From Deltaproteobacteria bacterium (GTDB taxonomy: Bacteria > Desulfobacterota > Desulfobaccia > Desulfobaccales > 0-14-0-80-60-11), in the NCBI GenBank assembly GCA_021817645.1, contig JAKAGH010000225.1:1-5510 (forward strand): 5,510 nucleotides of DNA, given 5' to 3'. Both the position numbers and the translations under genes were made by a program. Within the stretch, counting starts at the first letter, position 1. The number at the start of each line of letters is the position of its first letter. This document shows positions 1 through 5,510 of this stretch, one piece after another. Below the pieces are notes generated by a model. The model was not told the origin of the DNA, did not search any database, and was given only the letters and a program-made list of their open reading frames with translations.

Positions 1-2118
1 GGCCGCCAGCCCAAACAGGAAAAAATTCTCCGCCCCCACTTCCTCCCTGATCTCCACGTTGGCTCCGTCCAGCGTGCCGATGGTCAGGGCGCCGTTCATG
101 GCGAACTTCATGTTGCCGGTGCCGGATGCCTCCTTGCCGGAGGTGGAGATTTGCTCCGAGAGGTCGGCCGCGGGGTAAACCATCTGGCCGTTTTTCACGT
201 TGAAATCCGGAAAAAAAACCACCTTGAGGCGGTCTTTGACGTCCGGGTCGTGGTTCACCACCTCCGCCACCGCGTTGATGAGCTTGATGATCAGCTTGGC
301 CATGAAGTAGCCGGGTGCGGCCTTGCCCCCGAAGATAAAGGTGCGGGGCGTGAGATCCTGATCCGGGTGAAACTTCAGGCGGTTATACAGGGTGATGATG
401 TGCAATACATTTAAATGCTGCCGCTTGTATTCGTGAATGCGCTTCACCTGGATGTCGAAGAGACTGGCCGGATTGACCGCGACCCCGGTGCGCTCCTGGA
501 TGATCGCGGCCAAAACCTGCTTGTTCTCAAGCTTCACCCGGCACCAGTCCCGGTGGAACTCCAGATCGTCGGCGAATTCTTCCAGCCGTCTGAGTTCCTC
601 TAAATTTTTGATCCAGGACGCGCCGATCTTCCGGGAGATGAGGCCGCTCAGTGAGGGATTGCTCAGAGCCAGAAAGCGCCGGGGGGTGACGCCGTTGGTG
701 ACATTGAGAAACTTCTCCGGCCACAGGTCATGAAAATCTTTAAGCACCGTGTGTTTCAGGAGTTCGCTATGGAGGGCCGCCACCCCGTTGATGGCATGAC
801 TGCCGACACAGGCCAGGTGAGCCATACGCACAGATTTTTCCCCGCTCTCTTCGATCAGGGACAGCCGCCGCAGCCGGTCCTCGTTCAGAGGATACCTGAG
901 GCGCACCTCATCCAAAAAACGGCGGTTGATTTCATAGATGATTTCCAGATGCCGGGGCAAGAGTTCCGCCAAGAGGGGCAGCGGCCAAGTCTCCAGGGCC
1001 TCGGGCAGGAGGGTGTGATTGGTGTAGGCCAAACTTTTCTGGGTGATCTCCCAGGCCTGCTCCCAGGGGAGAAGATGTTCGTCCACCAGCAGCCTTATTA
1101 ATTCCGCCACGGCGATGGCGGGGTGGGTGTCGTTGAGCTGGACCGCGAAGCTCTCATGGAAGCGGTCCAGACTTTTCCGCCTCAGCAAATGAATGCGGAT
1201 CATATCCTGGAGTGAGCAGGAGACGAAGAAATGCTGCTGCGCCAATCGGAGCCTCTTCCCCACCTCGGGATCGTTATTGGGGTAGAGCACTTTGGTGACG
1301 GTCTCCGAAATCACCTTTTCCTGGACCGCACCGTAGTAGTCCCCCAGGTTGAAGTCCGCAAAATCAAAGGACTCCACCGCTTCTGCCGCCCACAAACGCA
1401 GGAGATTGGAGACCTGGTTCCGGTAGCCGGAGACGGGATAATCATAGGCCTCACCTCTCACCACGCTCCCCGGAACCCACCGCCGCCGCTGGTGGCCCTC
1501 GGCGTCTGTGTAGGTTTCAGTGAATCCTTTCCATCCCACCCGATAGGCGATCTCCGGCCGGCAAATCTCCCAGGGATTGCCCATTTCCAGCCATTTGTCC
1601 GTGATCTCCACCTGCCAGCCGTCCCGGATTTCCTGGTCGAAAATGCCGAATTCGTAGCGGATGCCGTAGCCGATGGCAGGAACTTCCAGGGTGGCCAGGG
1701 AGTCCAGGTAACAGGCGGCCAGCCTGCCTAAGCCGCCGTTTCCCAGCCCGGGTTCGCCCTCCTGTGCCAGGAGTTCCTCTAACTTGAGTCCATGCCGGGA
1801 CACGGCTTCGCGGACCTGTTCCCAGATGCCCAGGTTGAGGAGGTTGTTTCCCAACTGCGGCCCCAGCAAATATTCGGCCGAGAGATAGCTTACCACCTTG
1901 ACGTCATCAGTCATGGCCTTAAGGGTTTGCACCCAGTGATGCAACAGGCGGTCCCGCACCGTATAGGCCAGGGCCATGTACCAGTCGTTTTTGGTGGCGA
2001 ACTCCGGAGGCCGTCCCTGGACGTAATAGAGGTTGTCCAGGATGGCCTGGGCCAAGGTCTCCGGGCTGGTCCCTGTGCGAATGTTCTCTGGGTCTTGAGG
2101 CTCTTGCTGCTTTGCCAT
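1..2118 (-). CDS. glgP: Glycogen/maltodextrin phosphorylase, 3' end cut by window edge
   Basis: This gene encodes a family GT35, PLP-dependent alpha-glucan phosphorylase. It cleaves terminal alpha-1,4 glucose units of glycogen with phosphate to give glucose-1-phosphate in the cytoplasm. I translated 706 uninterrupted codons. Visible family motifs are SAEYLLGPQLGNN (80-92), the glycine loop GNGGLGRLAACYLDS (126-140), QLNDTHPA with the active-site His332 (327-334), TNGVTPRR (474-481), VKRIHEYKRQHLN with the phosphate-contacting Lys565/Arg566 (558-570), and EASGTGNMKF with the PLP Schiff-base Lys671 (codon 108-106). The protein continues with LNGALTIG-like sequence and ENFFLFGL. Bacterial members run about 800-850 residues, so roughly 110-140 C-terminal residues lie outside the window. 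The ATG at 2118 (MAKQQEP) is preferred. The frame stays open upstream, and a GTG at 2160 is possible but lacks a ribosome site. All key residues checked are intact, so the enzyme should be active. Family assignment is very secure. Glycogen versus maltodextrin preference cannot be told from this sequence. Confidence 0.98.
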   Translation of the reverse strand, partial: MAKQQEPQDPENIRTGTSPETLAQAILDNLYYVQGRPPEFATKNDWYMALAYTVRDRLLHHWVQTLKAMTDDVKVVSYLSAEYLLGPQLGNNLLNLGIWEQVREAVSRHGLKLEELLAQEGEPGLGNGGLGRLAACYLDSLATLEVPAIGYGIRYEFGIFDQEIRDGWQVEITDKWLEMGNPWEICRPEIAYRVGWKGFTETYTDAEGHQRRRWVPGSVVRGEAYDYPVSGYRNQVSNLLRLWAAEAVESFDFADFNLGDYYGAVQEKVISETVTKVLYPNNDPEVGKRLRLAQQHFFVSCSLQDMIRIHLLRRKSLDRFHESFAVQLNDTHPAIAVAELIRLLVDEHLLPWEQAWEITQKSLAYTNHTLLPEALETWPLPLLAELLPRHLEIIYEINRRFLDEVRLRYPLNEDRLRRLSLIEESGEKSVRMAHLACVGSHAINGVAALHSELLKHTVLKDFHDLWPEKFLNVTNGVTPRRFLALSNPSLSGLISRKIGASWIKNLEELRRLEEFADDLEFHRDWCRVKLENKQVLAAIIQERTGVAVNPASLFDIQVKRIHEYKRQHLNVLHIITLYNRLKFHPDQDLTPRTFIFGGKAAPGYFMAKLIIKLINAVAEVVNHDPDVKDRLKVVFFPDFNVKNGQMVYPAADLSEQISTSGKEASGTGNMKFAMNGALTIGTLDGANVEIREEVGAENFFLFGLAA

Positions 2119-2120
2119 GT

Positions 2121-2124
2121 TCCT
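2121..2124 (-). promoter_or_regulatory. Weak, very close ribosome binding site of glgP
   Basis: The minus strand reads AGGAAC directly before the ATG at 2118, leaving only two bases between AGGA and the start codon. That is shorter than the usual 5-9 bases. No better purine-rich site lies at normal spacing for this ATG or for the alternative GTG at 2160. The start is therefore supported mainly by the typical N-terminal length of the family. Initiation may be weak or may depend on coupling to something upstream (inference). Confidence 0.3.
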
Positions 2125-2160
2125 GGGCGCTTTCTTGAGGAGATCTCGGCTTTCCCGCAC

Positions 2161-2200
2161 TGAGGGGCGACCAGGGTTGGTGGCCCTGGTCCTTCCCTCA
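2161..2200 (-). other. Two-tier stem-loop between the secreted-protein gene and glgP
   Basis: An outer stem TGAGGG (2161-2166) pairs with CCCTCA (2195-2200). An inner stem ACCAGGG (2170-2176) pairs perfectly with CCCTGGT (2184-2190) across a 7-base loop. The two stems are separated by a small asymmetric internal loop (3 and 4 bases). The hairpin begins 22 bases past the TAG stop of the upstream gene and ends 42 bases before the glgP ATG. Neither strand shows a T-run directly after it, so it is not a canonical intrinsic terminator. It could be a transcript-stabilising or processing hairpin, a leaky terminator, or a copy of a dispersed palindromic repeat. The rest of the gap (2119-2222) shows no convincing promoter. 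Confidence 0.6.
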
Positions 2201-2222
2201 GTTCTTACCCGCTCCCTAAACC

Positions 2223-4736
2223 CTACCTGCGGCCGCGGCCGCCGCCAGCGCCGCCACGGGGACCGGCGCCACCGCCGCCTGAGGGCCGGCTATACCCGCC
2301 GGTCGGCCTGCCGTAACCCCCGCCGCTGGGGCGGGAGTAACTGGGGCTGGGCCGGGAGGCCGCACTGGCCCGCTGGTAGTTCTGGGTACGAGTCTCACCG
2401 CGCTGCCGGGCCGCGAAGTCACGGTTCAATTGACTGCTGTTGAAGCTGGGCTGGGGCGCCGCGGTCGGGCGAGTTGTGGGCGTTGGCCGGGGCGCGGCCG
2501 CGGGGCGCTGAGGTTGAGGAGCTGGCCGGGTGCTGGGGGTAGGCTTGGCCGCGGCAGTCGTCGCCGGTTTCCATTGGCCGCCCTGGCGCTGCTGGTAGTT
2601 GCCCTGCTTGTCGCGTTTGTAGACATTGCCGTTTTTATCGGCCAGGACGTTGTTCTGCCCTCCGGCTGGCCGCGCCTGGGGCTGGGAGGGTCTGGCCGCC
2701 TGGGCCGGCCTGGTTGCGGGTTTGGGTCCGCCCGCCTGACCGGGGGGCCCCGGCCGGACGCCGGGACGCTCTCCCGGGCCCTGGCCGGGACGGCCAGGAG
2801 CCACTCCGCCGCTAGGCCGGGTGCCAGGCTGGCCGGTCCGGGAAGCGAGCCGGTTTTCGTTCCCCGGGCGGTTATAGAGATTGTTATGGGGACTGACCAC
2901 CGGATGGATGATCGGTCGGCCGTCGGGCCGTCTATGGTCCGGATGGCGATTGATCACATTATTATGGATGTTGTTAATGTTGATGTTATTGTAGCCGCCG
3001 GCGCCCCACCAGCCGCCGCCGCCATAATAAGGCCCGTGCCACCAGGGGCTGGTGGCCGCGCCCACTGCCACGCCTGCGGCAAAGCCCACCAGCCCGGGGA
3101 CGAGCCAGCTGGCCGGATTATAATAAGGGGTCTGATATCCCCAGGAGCCGGCGTAGGGGTTATAGGCCGCGGCATAGCCGTAAGTGGCCGGGGGCGGAAT
3201 ATAAGCATCCGGGGCGGAATAGCCCGCGTAGTCGTAGCCGGTGCCGTAGACCACCGTGCCGTTGTCCACGTAGGAGCCGGTGTACCCAGGGGTGTAGCCC
3301 ACCGTAACCGTGTCCTCCGTGGAATCGTAGACCTTGACGTATTTGGCGTTGTAGCGGGGGTTGCTGGGCGGGATTTTGTCCATCTCTTGGGGAGTAGTCG
3401 CCGACACCTGCCAGGGGCCGTTGGGGGAAGCGGCTTCGTACCAGATCCCCTGGTCCACGGCGTAATACTTGGTCCCTTCTTTGAAGACCGCGGTGCCGGT
3501 GTTCACTGCGTACTCCAGGCTGGTGTCCGCAATTTTGTCAAACTTGGGCTCCCCGGCGTATTCCACTTTGGTGGTGGCCTTTTTGCGGTCGATGGTGGCG
3601 GTCTGGGGAATGGAGTTTTCCAGCACCGCTTCCTGGGCCGCGGTCGTCCCGGCCACATTCACCAGGACGAAGCCCTTCACCGAGTTTTCCGGAATCTTGG
3701 CGAAGTCGGCGGGCAGCTGGTTCGGCGCCACGTAGCTCCAGGGACCCTCGGCCAGGGACTTGGCCTTGAACCAGCGCCCGGAAATGAGGGCAAAATACTC
3801 CTGGGTGGTGGTGTCCAGGAAAATATTGCTCTCAGTATTGCTCACATACAGGAGGTTGGTGTCCTTAATCGGGGTGTACTGCGGTTCGCCGTCAGTGGCC
3901 AGAAGCTCCGCGGGTACGGTGCTGACAATAACCTCCGGCATTTTGCCCGCTTTGGCCTCCACCTTTTGGGGAGGAGCGCCCTGGTCCTGGGCGGCTTTCT
4001 TGGCGGCCGCGTCCAGGGTTTTGATCGATTCGGGAACCTGGGATAGGTCCTTCCAGGGACCTTTGAGGTCCGCGGCGGCCAGCCAGTTCGCGCCGCCCTT
4101 CAGGTAATAGGTTTTAGCCGCGGGCTCGTAAAGCATGAGAAAAGGAGTGTTGGCCACCCGCATCAGGGAGGATTTGGGCACGGGCAGCAACTTGGGGTCG
4201 CCGTCCAGGGGGACCAGCACCGCGGGATGGCCCGCGAAGATGATCTTGGGGGGCTCGTTTTTCAGGCCGCGATCCCCGGCCTGCTCCTTCTCCACCACCT
4301 CCAGCGCGGCCAGCAGCCGGTCCAGGGAAATGGGCACGCTGCGCCCCGACATCTGGGTATTGAGGAACTCCTTCAATTTTTCCAGCTGCTCCGGCTTGGC
4401 GTCGGGAAACTTCGCCTCCGTGACCTTGACCTCATCAATGGTGGCCATGCGGGTGTCCCGGTCAGTGAGGACGCGGCCCGAGAGCCAGACGGCCCCGAAC
4501 ACCGGGGCCTTCATTAATTTGGTCTTCACCGACACCGCGGCCCGGGCCGTGAGCTTGTCGTCCCGGAAGCTCTCCAGTTGCGGCTGGTACATGACTACGG
4601 TACCTTTGGGATGCTCAAAGCGTTTGGGCCACGCATCCTGGGCCGCCAGGACCGGCCGCCCCAGAATCAGGGTCCAAGCCAGAATCGTCAAGATGGCCGT
4701 CCCCATTAACGTCTTCGCTGCACGCTTTCCATTCAT
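2223..4736 (-). CDS. Secreted modular protein with three W/GPW modules and an Arg/Pro/Gly-rich tail
   Basis: This is an 837-residue exported protein of unknown function. Residues 1-32 form a signal peptide: basic MNGKR, a hydrophobic core, and a probable cut near VLAA. Residues 36-165 form a mixed charged domain starting near WPKRFEHPKGTVVMYQPQ. Three diverged modules follow (about 170-238, 274-351, 387-458), each with an NT and aromatic-strand pattern and G-x-W...GPW. Then come a Tyr/Gly/Thr motif, YTPGYTGSYV (481-490), a Gly/Ala hydrophobic segment (about 543-562) ending in SPWW, an Asn-rich patch (582-597), and a basic Pro/Arg/Gly tail (about 600-837) ending GGGRGRR. Two less degenerate islands sit in the tail, at 696-725 and 770-789. 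The start is well fixed by AAGGAG nine bases upstream and by the signal peptide. From memory, relatives in deltaproteobacteria are labelled 'carbohydrate-binding family V/XII'. I treat that label as unproven, although the paired Trp residues would suit glycan binding. Envelope or periplasmic location is inferred. Confidence 0.9.
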   Translation of the reverse strand: MNGKRAAKTLMGTAILTILAWTLILGRPVLAAQDAWPKRFEHPKGTVVMYQPQLESFRDDKLTARAAVSVKTKLMKAPVFGAVWLSGRVLTDRDTRMATIDEVKVTEAKFPDAKPEQLEKLKEFLNTQMSGRSVPISLDRLLAALEVVEKEQAGDRGLKNEPPKIIFAGHPAVLVPLDGDPKLLPVPKSSLMRVANTPFLMLYEPAAKTYYLKGGANWLAAADLKGPWKDLSQVPESIKTLDAAAKKAAQDQGAPPQKVEAKAGKMPEVIVSTVPAELLATDGEPQYTPIKDTNLLYVSNTESNIFLDTTTQEYFALISGRWFKAKSLAEGPWSYVAPNQLPADFAKIPENSVKGFVLVNVAGTTAAQEAVLENSIPQTATIDRKKATTKVEYAGEPKFDKIADTSLEYAVNTGTAVFKEGTKYYAVDQGIWYEAASPNGPWQVSATTPQEMDKIPPSNPRYNAKYVKVYDSTEDTVTVGYTPGYTGSYVDNGTVVYGTGYDYAGYSAPDAYIPPPATYGYAAAYNPYAGSWGYQTPYYNPASWLVPGLVGFAAGVAVGAATSPWWHGPYYGGGGWWGAGGYNNININNIHNNVINRHPDHRRPDGRPIIHPVVSPHNNLYNRPGNENRLASRTGQPGTRPSGGVAPGRPGQGPGERPGVRPGPPGQAGGPKPATRPAQAARPSQPQARPAGGQNNVLADKNGNVYKRDKQGNYQQRQGGQWKPATTAAAKPTPSTRPAPQPQRPAAAPRPTPTTRPTAAPQPSFNSSQLNRDFAARQRGETRTQNYQRASAASRPSPSYSRPSGGGYGRPTGGYSRPSGGGGAGPRGGAGGGRGRR
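2271..2339 (-). repeat. C-terminal tandem Tyr-x-Arg-Pro-Ser/Thr-Gly-Gly repeat
   Basis: Residues 800-822 of the secreted protein are three consecutive units: YSRPSGGG, YGRPTGG and YSRPSGGGG. They are followed by the glycine- and arginine-rich end of the protein. The units are short, near-identical and Gly/Arg/Tyr rich. Such tails are usually disordered, basic and prone to length change by slippage. A possible role is contact with polyanions such as lipopolysaccharide, teichoic-like polymers, exopolysaccharide or nucleic acid (inference). Confidence 0.75.
3363..4229 (-). repeat. Three diverged copies of a 70-80 residue G-x-W/GPW module
   Basis: The copies are encoded at about 4229-4023, 3917-3684 and 3578-3363. 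Aligned landmarks are DGDPKLLPV / DGEPQYTPI / AGEPKFDKI, then RVANT / YVSNT / YAVNT, then KTYYLKGGANWLAAADLKGPW / QEYFALISGRWFKAKSLAEGPW-like / TKYYAVDQGIWYEAASPNGPW, and finally VPESI / IPENS / IPPSNP. Every copy keeps the Tyr/Phe pair, the Trp, the GPW and the closing Ile/Val-Pro. Divergence at the protein level is high, so this is an ancient domain triplication rather than a recent DNA duplication. The linker between copies 1 and 2 (239-268) is Ala/Lys/Gln-rich. Confidence 0.85.
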
Positions 4737-4745
4737 GGCTAACTA

Positions 4746-4751
4746 CTCCTT
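4746..4751 (-). promoter_or_regulatory. Strong ribosome binding site of the secreted-protein gene
   Basis: The minus strand reads AAGGAG nine bases before the ATG at 4736. It decides the start, because the reading frame from that ATG immediately gives a complete signal peptide. It also overlaps an 8-base palindrome, CTTATAAG (4749-4756), that could partly mask it (inference). Confidence 0.85.
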
Positions 4752-4765
4752 ATAAGTACTTCGCC

Positions 4766-4793
4766 ATTATAATAATCACTAATGGGCCATTAA
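4766..4793 (-). promoter_or_regulatory. Candidate sigma-70 promoter for the secreted-protein gene
   Basis: A perfect -10 hexamer TATAAT lies at 4771-4766 on the minus strand, inside an AT-rich island of an otherwise GC-rich window. A weak -35 candidate, TTAATG (4793-4788), sits 16 bases upstream and overlaps the stop codon of the preceding gene. Initiation near 4759 would give a leader of about 22 bases ending at the ATG. The -10 is convincing and the -35 is poor, so an activator or an extended element may be needed. Read-through from the upstream gene is equally possible. Confidence 0.5.
4780..4792. other. 13-base palindrome at the stop codon and promoter edge
   Basis: TAATGGGCCATTA is a perfect 6+1+6 inverted repeat. 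It includes the TAA stop of the upstream gene and overlaps the candidate -35 region. A second perfect palindrome, ATTATAATAAT (4766-4776), covers the -10. Such symmetry fits a dimeric regulator site, but short AT-rich palindromes also occur by chance. Confidence 0.3.
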
Positions 4794-5510
4794 TCCATCA
4801 GGCCGATGCGCCGGTCCATGTGCTCCGTCACCTTGATGCCCTGGGCCTCAAGCCGGCGGCGGGCCAGGGGTGAGAGCGCACCGGTCACCCAGACTTCTAT
4901 CCTGGCCGGGGCGGGCCTCTTGCGGCCGGCCAGGGTGGTCTTCACCACCCGCTCGGCCCGCACGGTCCAGACCCCGTAGTCCAGGGGGAAGGGAATAAAC
5001 GCCGTGTCATTGGCCGTCCGGGCCACGATGATCCCGGGCGCATTGATTTCCCGGATAGGAGAGACTTTTTGCTGATAGGCCGCCAGGAGTTCGGCCATGT
5101 TCTGCATAAAGTTGGCCGAGGCCTCATCTGTCGCCTGCAAGGCAAAATTGATAAACGTATCCCGGCCCCGGGCGCTGTATAACTTTTCCAGGCTGGCCAC
5201 GATCACGGTCTTATGGCGGGGACTGAGCTGAGTCTGATTGAGGAATCTCTCCGTCAGGCTCCGGTTCACCCCCATGGCCTGAAGCTTACGTTCGTTGAGA
5301 TTGCGCAGAGACGCGGGCGACTCATCCCGGAGCAAGCGGTTGACTTCGCCGGCGGTTTGGGACATCCTGCTGAGCCCCACCACGGCTCCGCCGCCATAGG
5401 GGATAGCCGCCGAGACCCCCAGGGACCCCAGGGCCTGGGCTCTGCTCAGACCGTCCAATTCGTTTTGCAGCACCCGGTTGCTGGAGTAGACGTCCACCCC
5501 CAGGTCAGAT
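4790..5510 (-). CDS. Hypothetical protein, C-terminal 239 residues (5' end outside window)
   Basis: The reading frame is open to the right edge, so the true start lies beyond 5510. A GTG at 5497 is in frame but has no ribosome site and interrupts a continuous LGVDVYSSN stretch, so it is probably internal. The visible part opens with SDLGVDVYSSNRVLQNELDG, then a Gly/Ala/Val-rich, moderately hydrophobic segment (SLGVSAAIPYGGGAVVGLS). It continues with a helical charged middle (NERKLQAMGVNRSLTERFLN; TDEASANFMQNMAELLAAYQ), a beta-type stretch around IIVARTANDTAFIPFPLDYG, and a closing VWVTGALSPLARRRLEAQGI-type segment ending LMD. I recognise no catalytic motif. It resembles, from memory, a family of uncharacterised exported proteobacterial proteins with an LGVDPYTxNPVLQ-like motif. 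The missing N-terminus prevents checking for a signal peptide. It ends 53 bases before the next gene on the same strand, so the two could form an operon. Confidence 0.85.
   Translation of the reverse strand, partial: SDLGVDVYSSNRVLQNELDGLSRAQALGSLGVSAAIPYGGGAVVGLSRMSQTAGEVNRLLRDESPASLRNLNERKLQAMGVNRSLTERFLNQTQLSPRHKTVIVASLEKLYSARGRDTFINFALQATDEASANFMQNMAELLAAYQQKVSPIREINAPGIIVARTANDTAFIPFPLDYGVWTVRAERVVKTTLAGRKRPAPARIEVWVTGALSPLARRRLEAQGIKVTEHMDRRIGLMD

Noticed and set aside
1231..1731. 166-codon plus-strand open frame inside glgP
   Set aside because: It is antisense to a strongly conserved enzyme whose full reading frame is intact; no ribosome site or family similarity is visible.
2158..2160. 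GTG as an earlier start for glgP
   Set aside because: It would add 14 residues, lies next to the hairpin stem, and has no purine-rich site upstream; the ATG at 2118 gives a normal N-terminus for the family.
2161..2200. Canonical rho-independent terminator
   Set aside because: The stems are good, but no T-run follows on either strand, so it is listed only as a stem-loop.
2216..2422. Minus-strand 68-codon frame overlapping the tail of the secreted protein
   Set aside because: It is an alternate frame of the same low-complexity Arg/Pro/Gly coding sequence and has no ribosome site of its own.
2430..4046. 538-codon plus-strand open frame opposite the secreted-protein gene
   Set aside because: It is antisense to a gene with a signal peptide, a strong ribosome site and coherent domains. 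Its Gly/Arg/Ala/Val-rich translation has no recognisable domain and follows from high GC and the Pro/Arg/Gly repeats on the other strand.
4135..4755. 206-codon plus-strand open frame over the start of the secreted-protein gene
   Set aside because: The Ser/Arg-rich translation is a typical shadow of a GC-rich gene, and it would run backwards through the signal peptide and promoter.
5495..5497. GTG as the start of the rightmost gene
   Set aside because: The frame stays open to the window edge with coherent sequence upstream (SDLG before VDVYSSN) and there is no ribosome binding site, so the gene is most likely truncated by the window.

Overview
The window is a GC-rich bacterial segment with three genes, all read from the minus strand. 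In transcription order they are: the 3' end of an uncharacterised gene (5510 to 4790), a complete 837-residue secreted low-complexity protein (4736 to 2223), and the first 706 codons of glycogen phosphorylase glgP (2118 to 1, running off the left edge). Long plus-strand reading frames are shadows of these genes, produced by the high GC content and repetitive composition.

Organism: the GlgP sequence is of the general bacterial type. The two other proteins remind me of uncharacterised exported proteins common in Desulfobacterota (deltaproteobacteria, for example Syntrophobacter or Desulfobacca relatives). That assignment is from memory and inference, and no rRNA or other marker is present to confirm it.

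Layout: 4790-5510 holds the C-terminal 239 residues of a hypothetical protein with no recognisable enzymatic motif. The 53-bp gap 4737-4789 is strikingly AT-rich for this window. It carries a perfect TATAAT and a strong AAGGAG ribosome binding site for the next gene. The 837-residue protein has a signal peptide, a conserved N-terminal domain, three diverged copies of a module ending in G-x-W...GPW, a Tyr/Gly-rich stretch, a short hydrophobic Gly/Ala segment, an Asn-rich patch, and a long Arg/Pro/Gly tail containing two conserved-looking islands. The 104-bp gap 2119-2222 contains a two-tier stem-loop, and glgP follows.

Functional picture: GlgP is cytoplasmic and releases glucose-1-phosphate from glycogen. 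The two upstream genes look like envelope or surface components of unknown role. Their co-orientation allows read-through, but nothing in the sequence shows a shared pathway with glycogen metabolism. The repeat-bearing secreted protein is the main item of interest. No mobile element, CRISPR array, tRNA or rRNA was seen.
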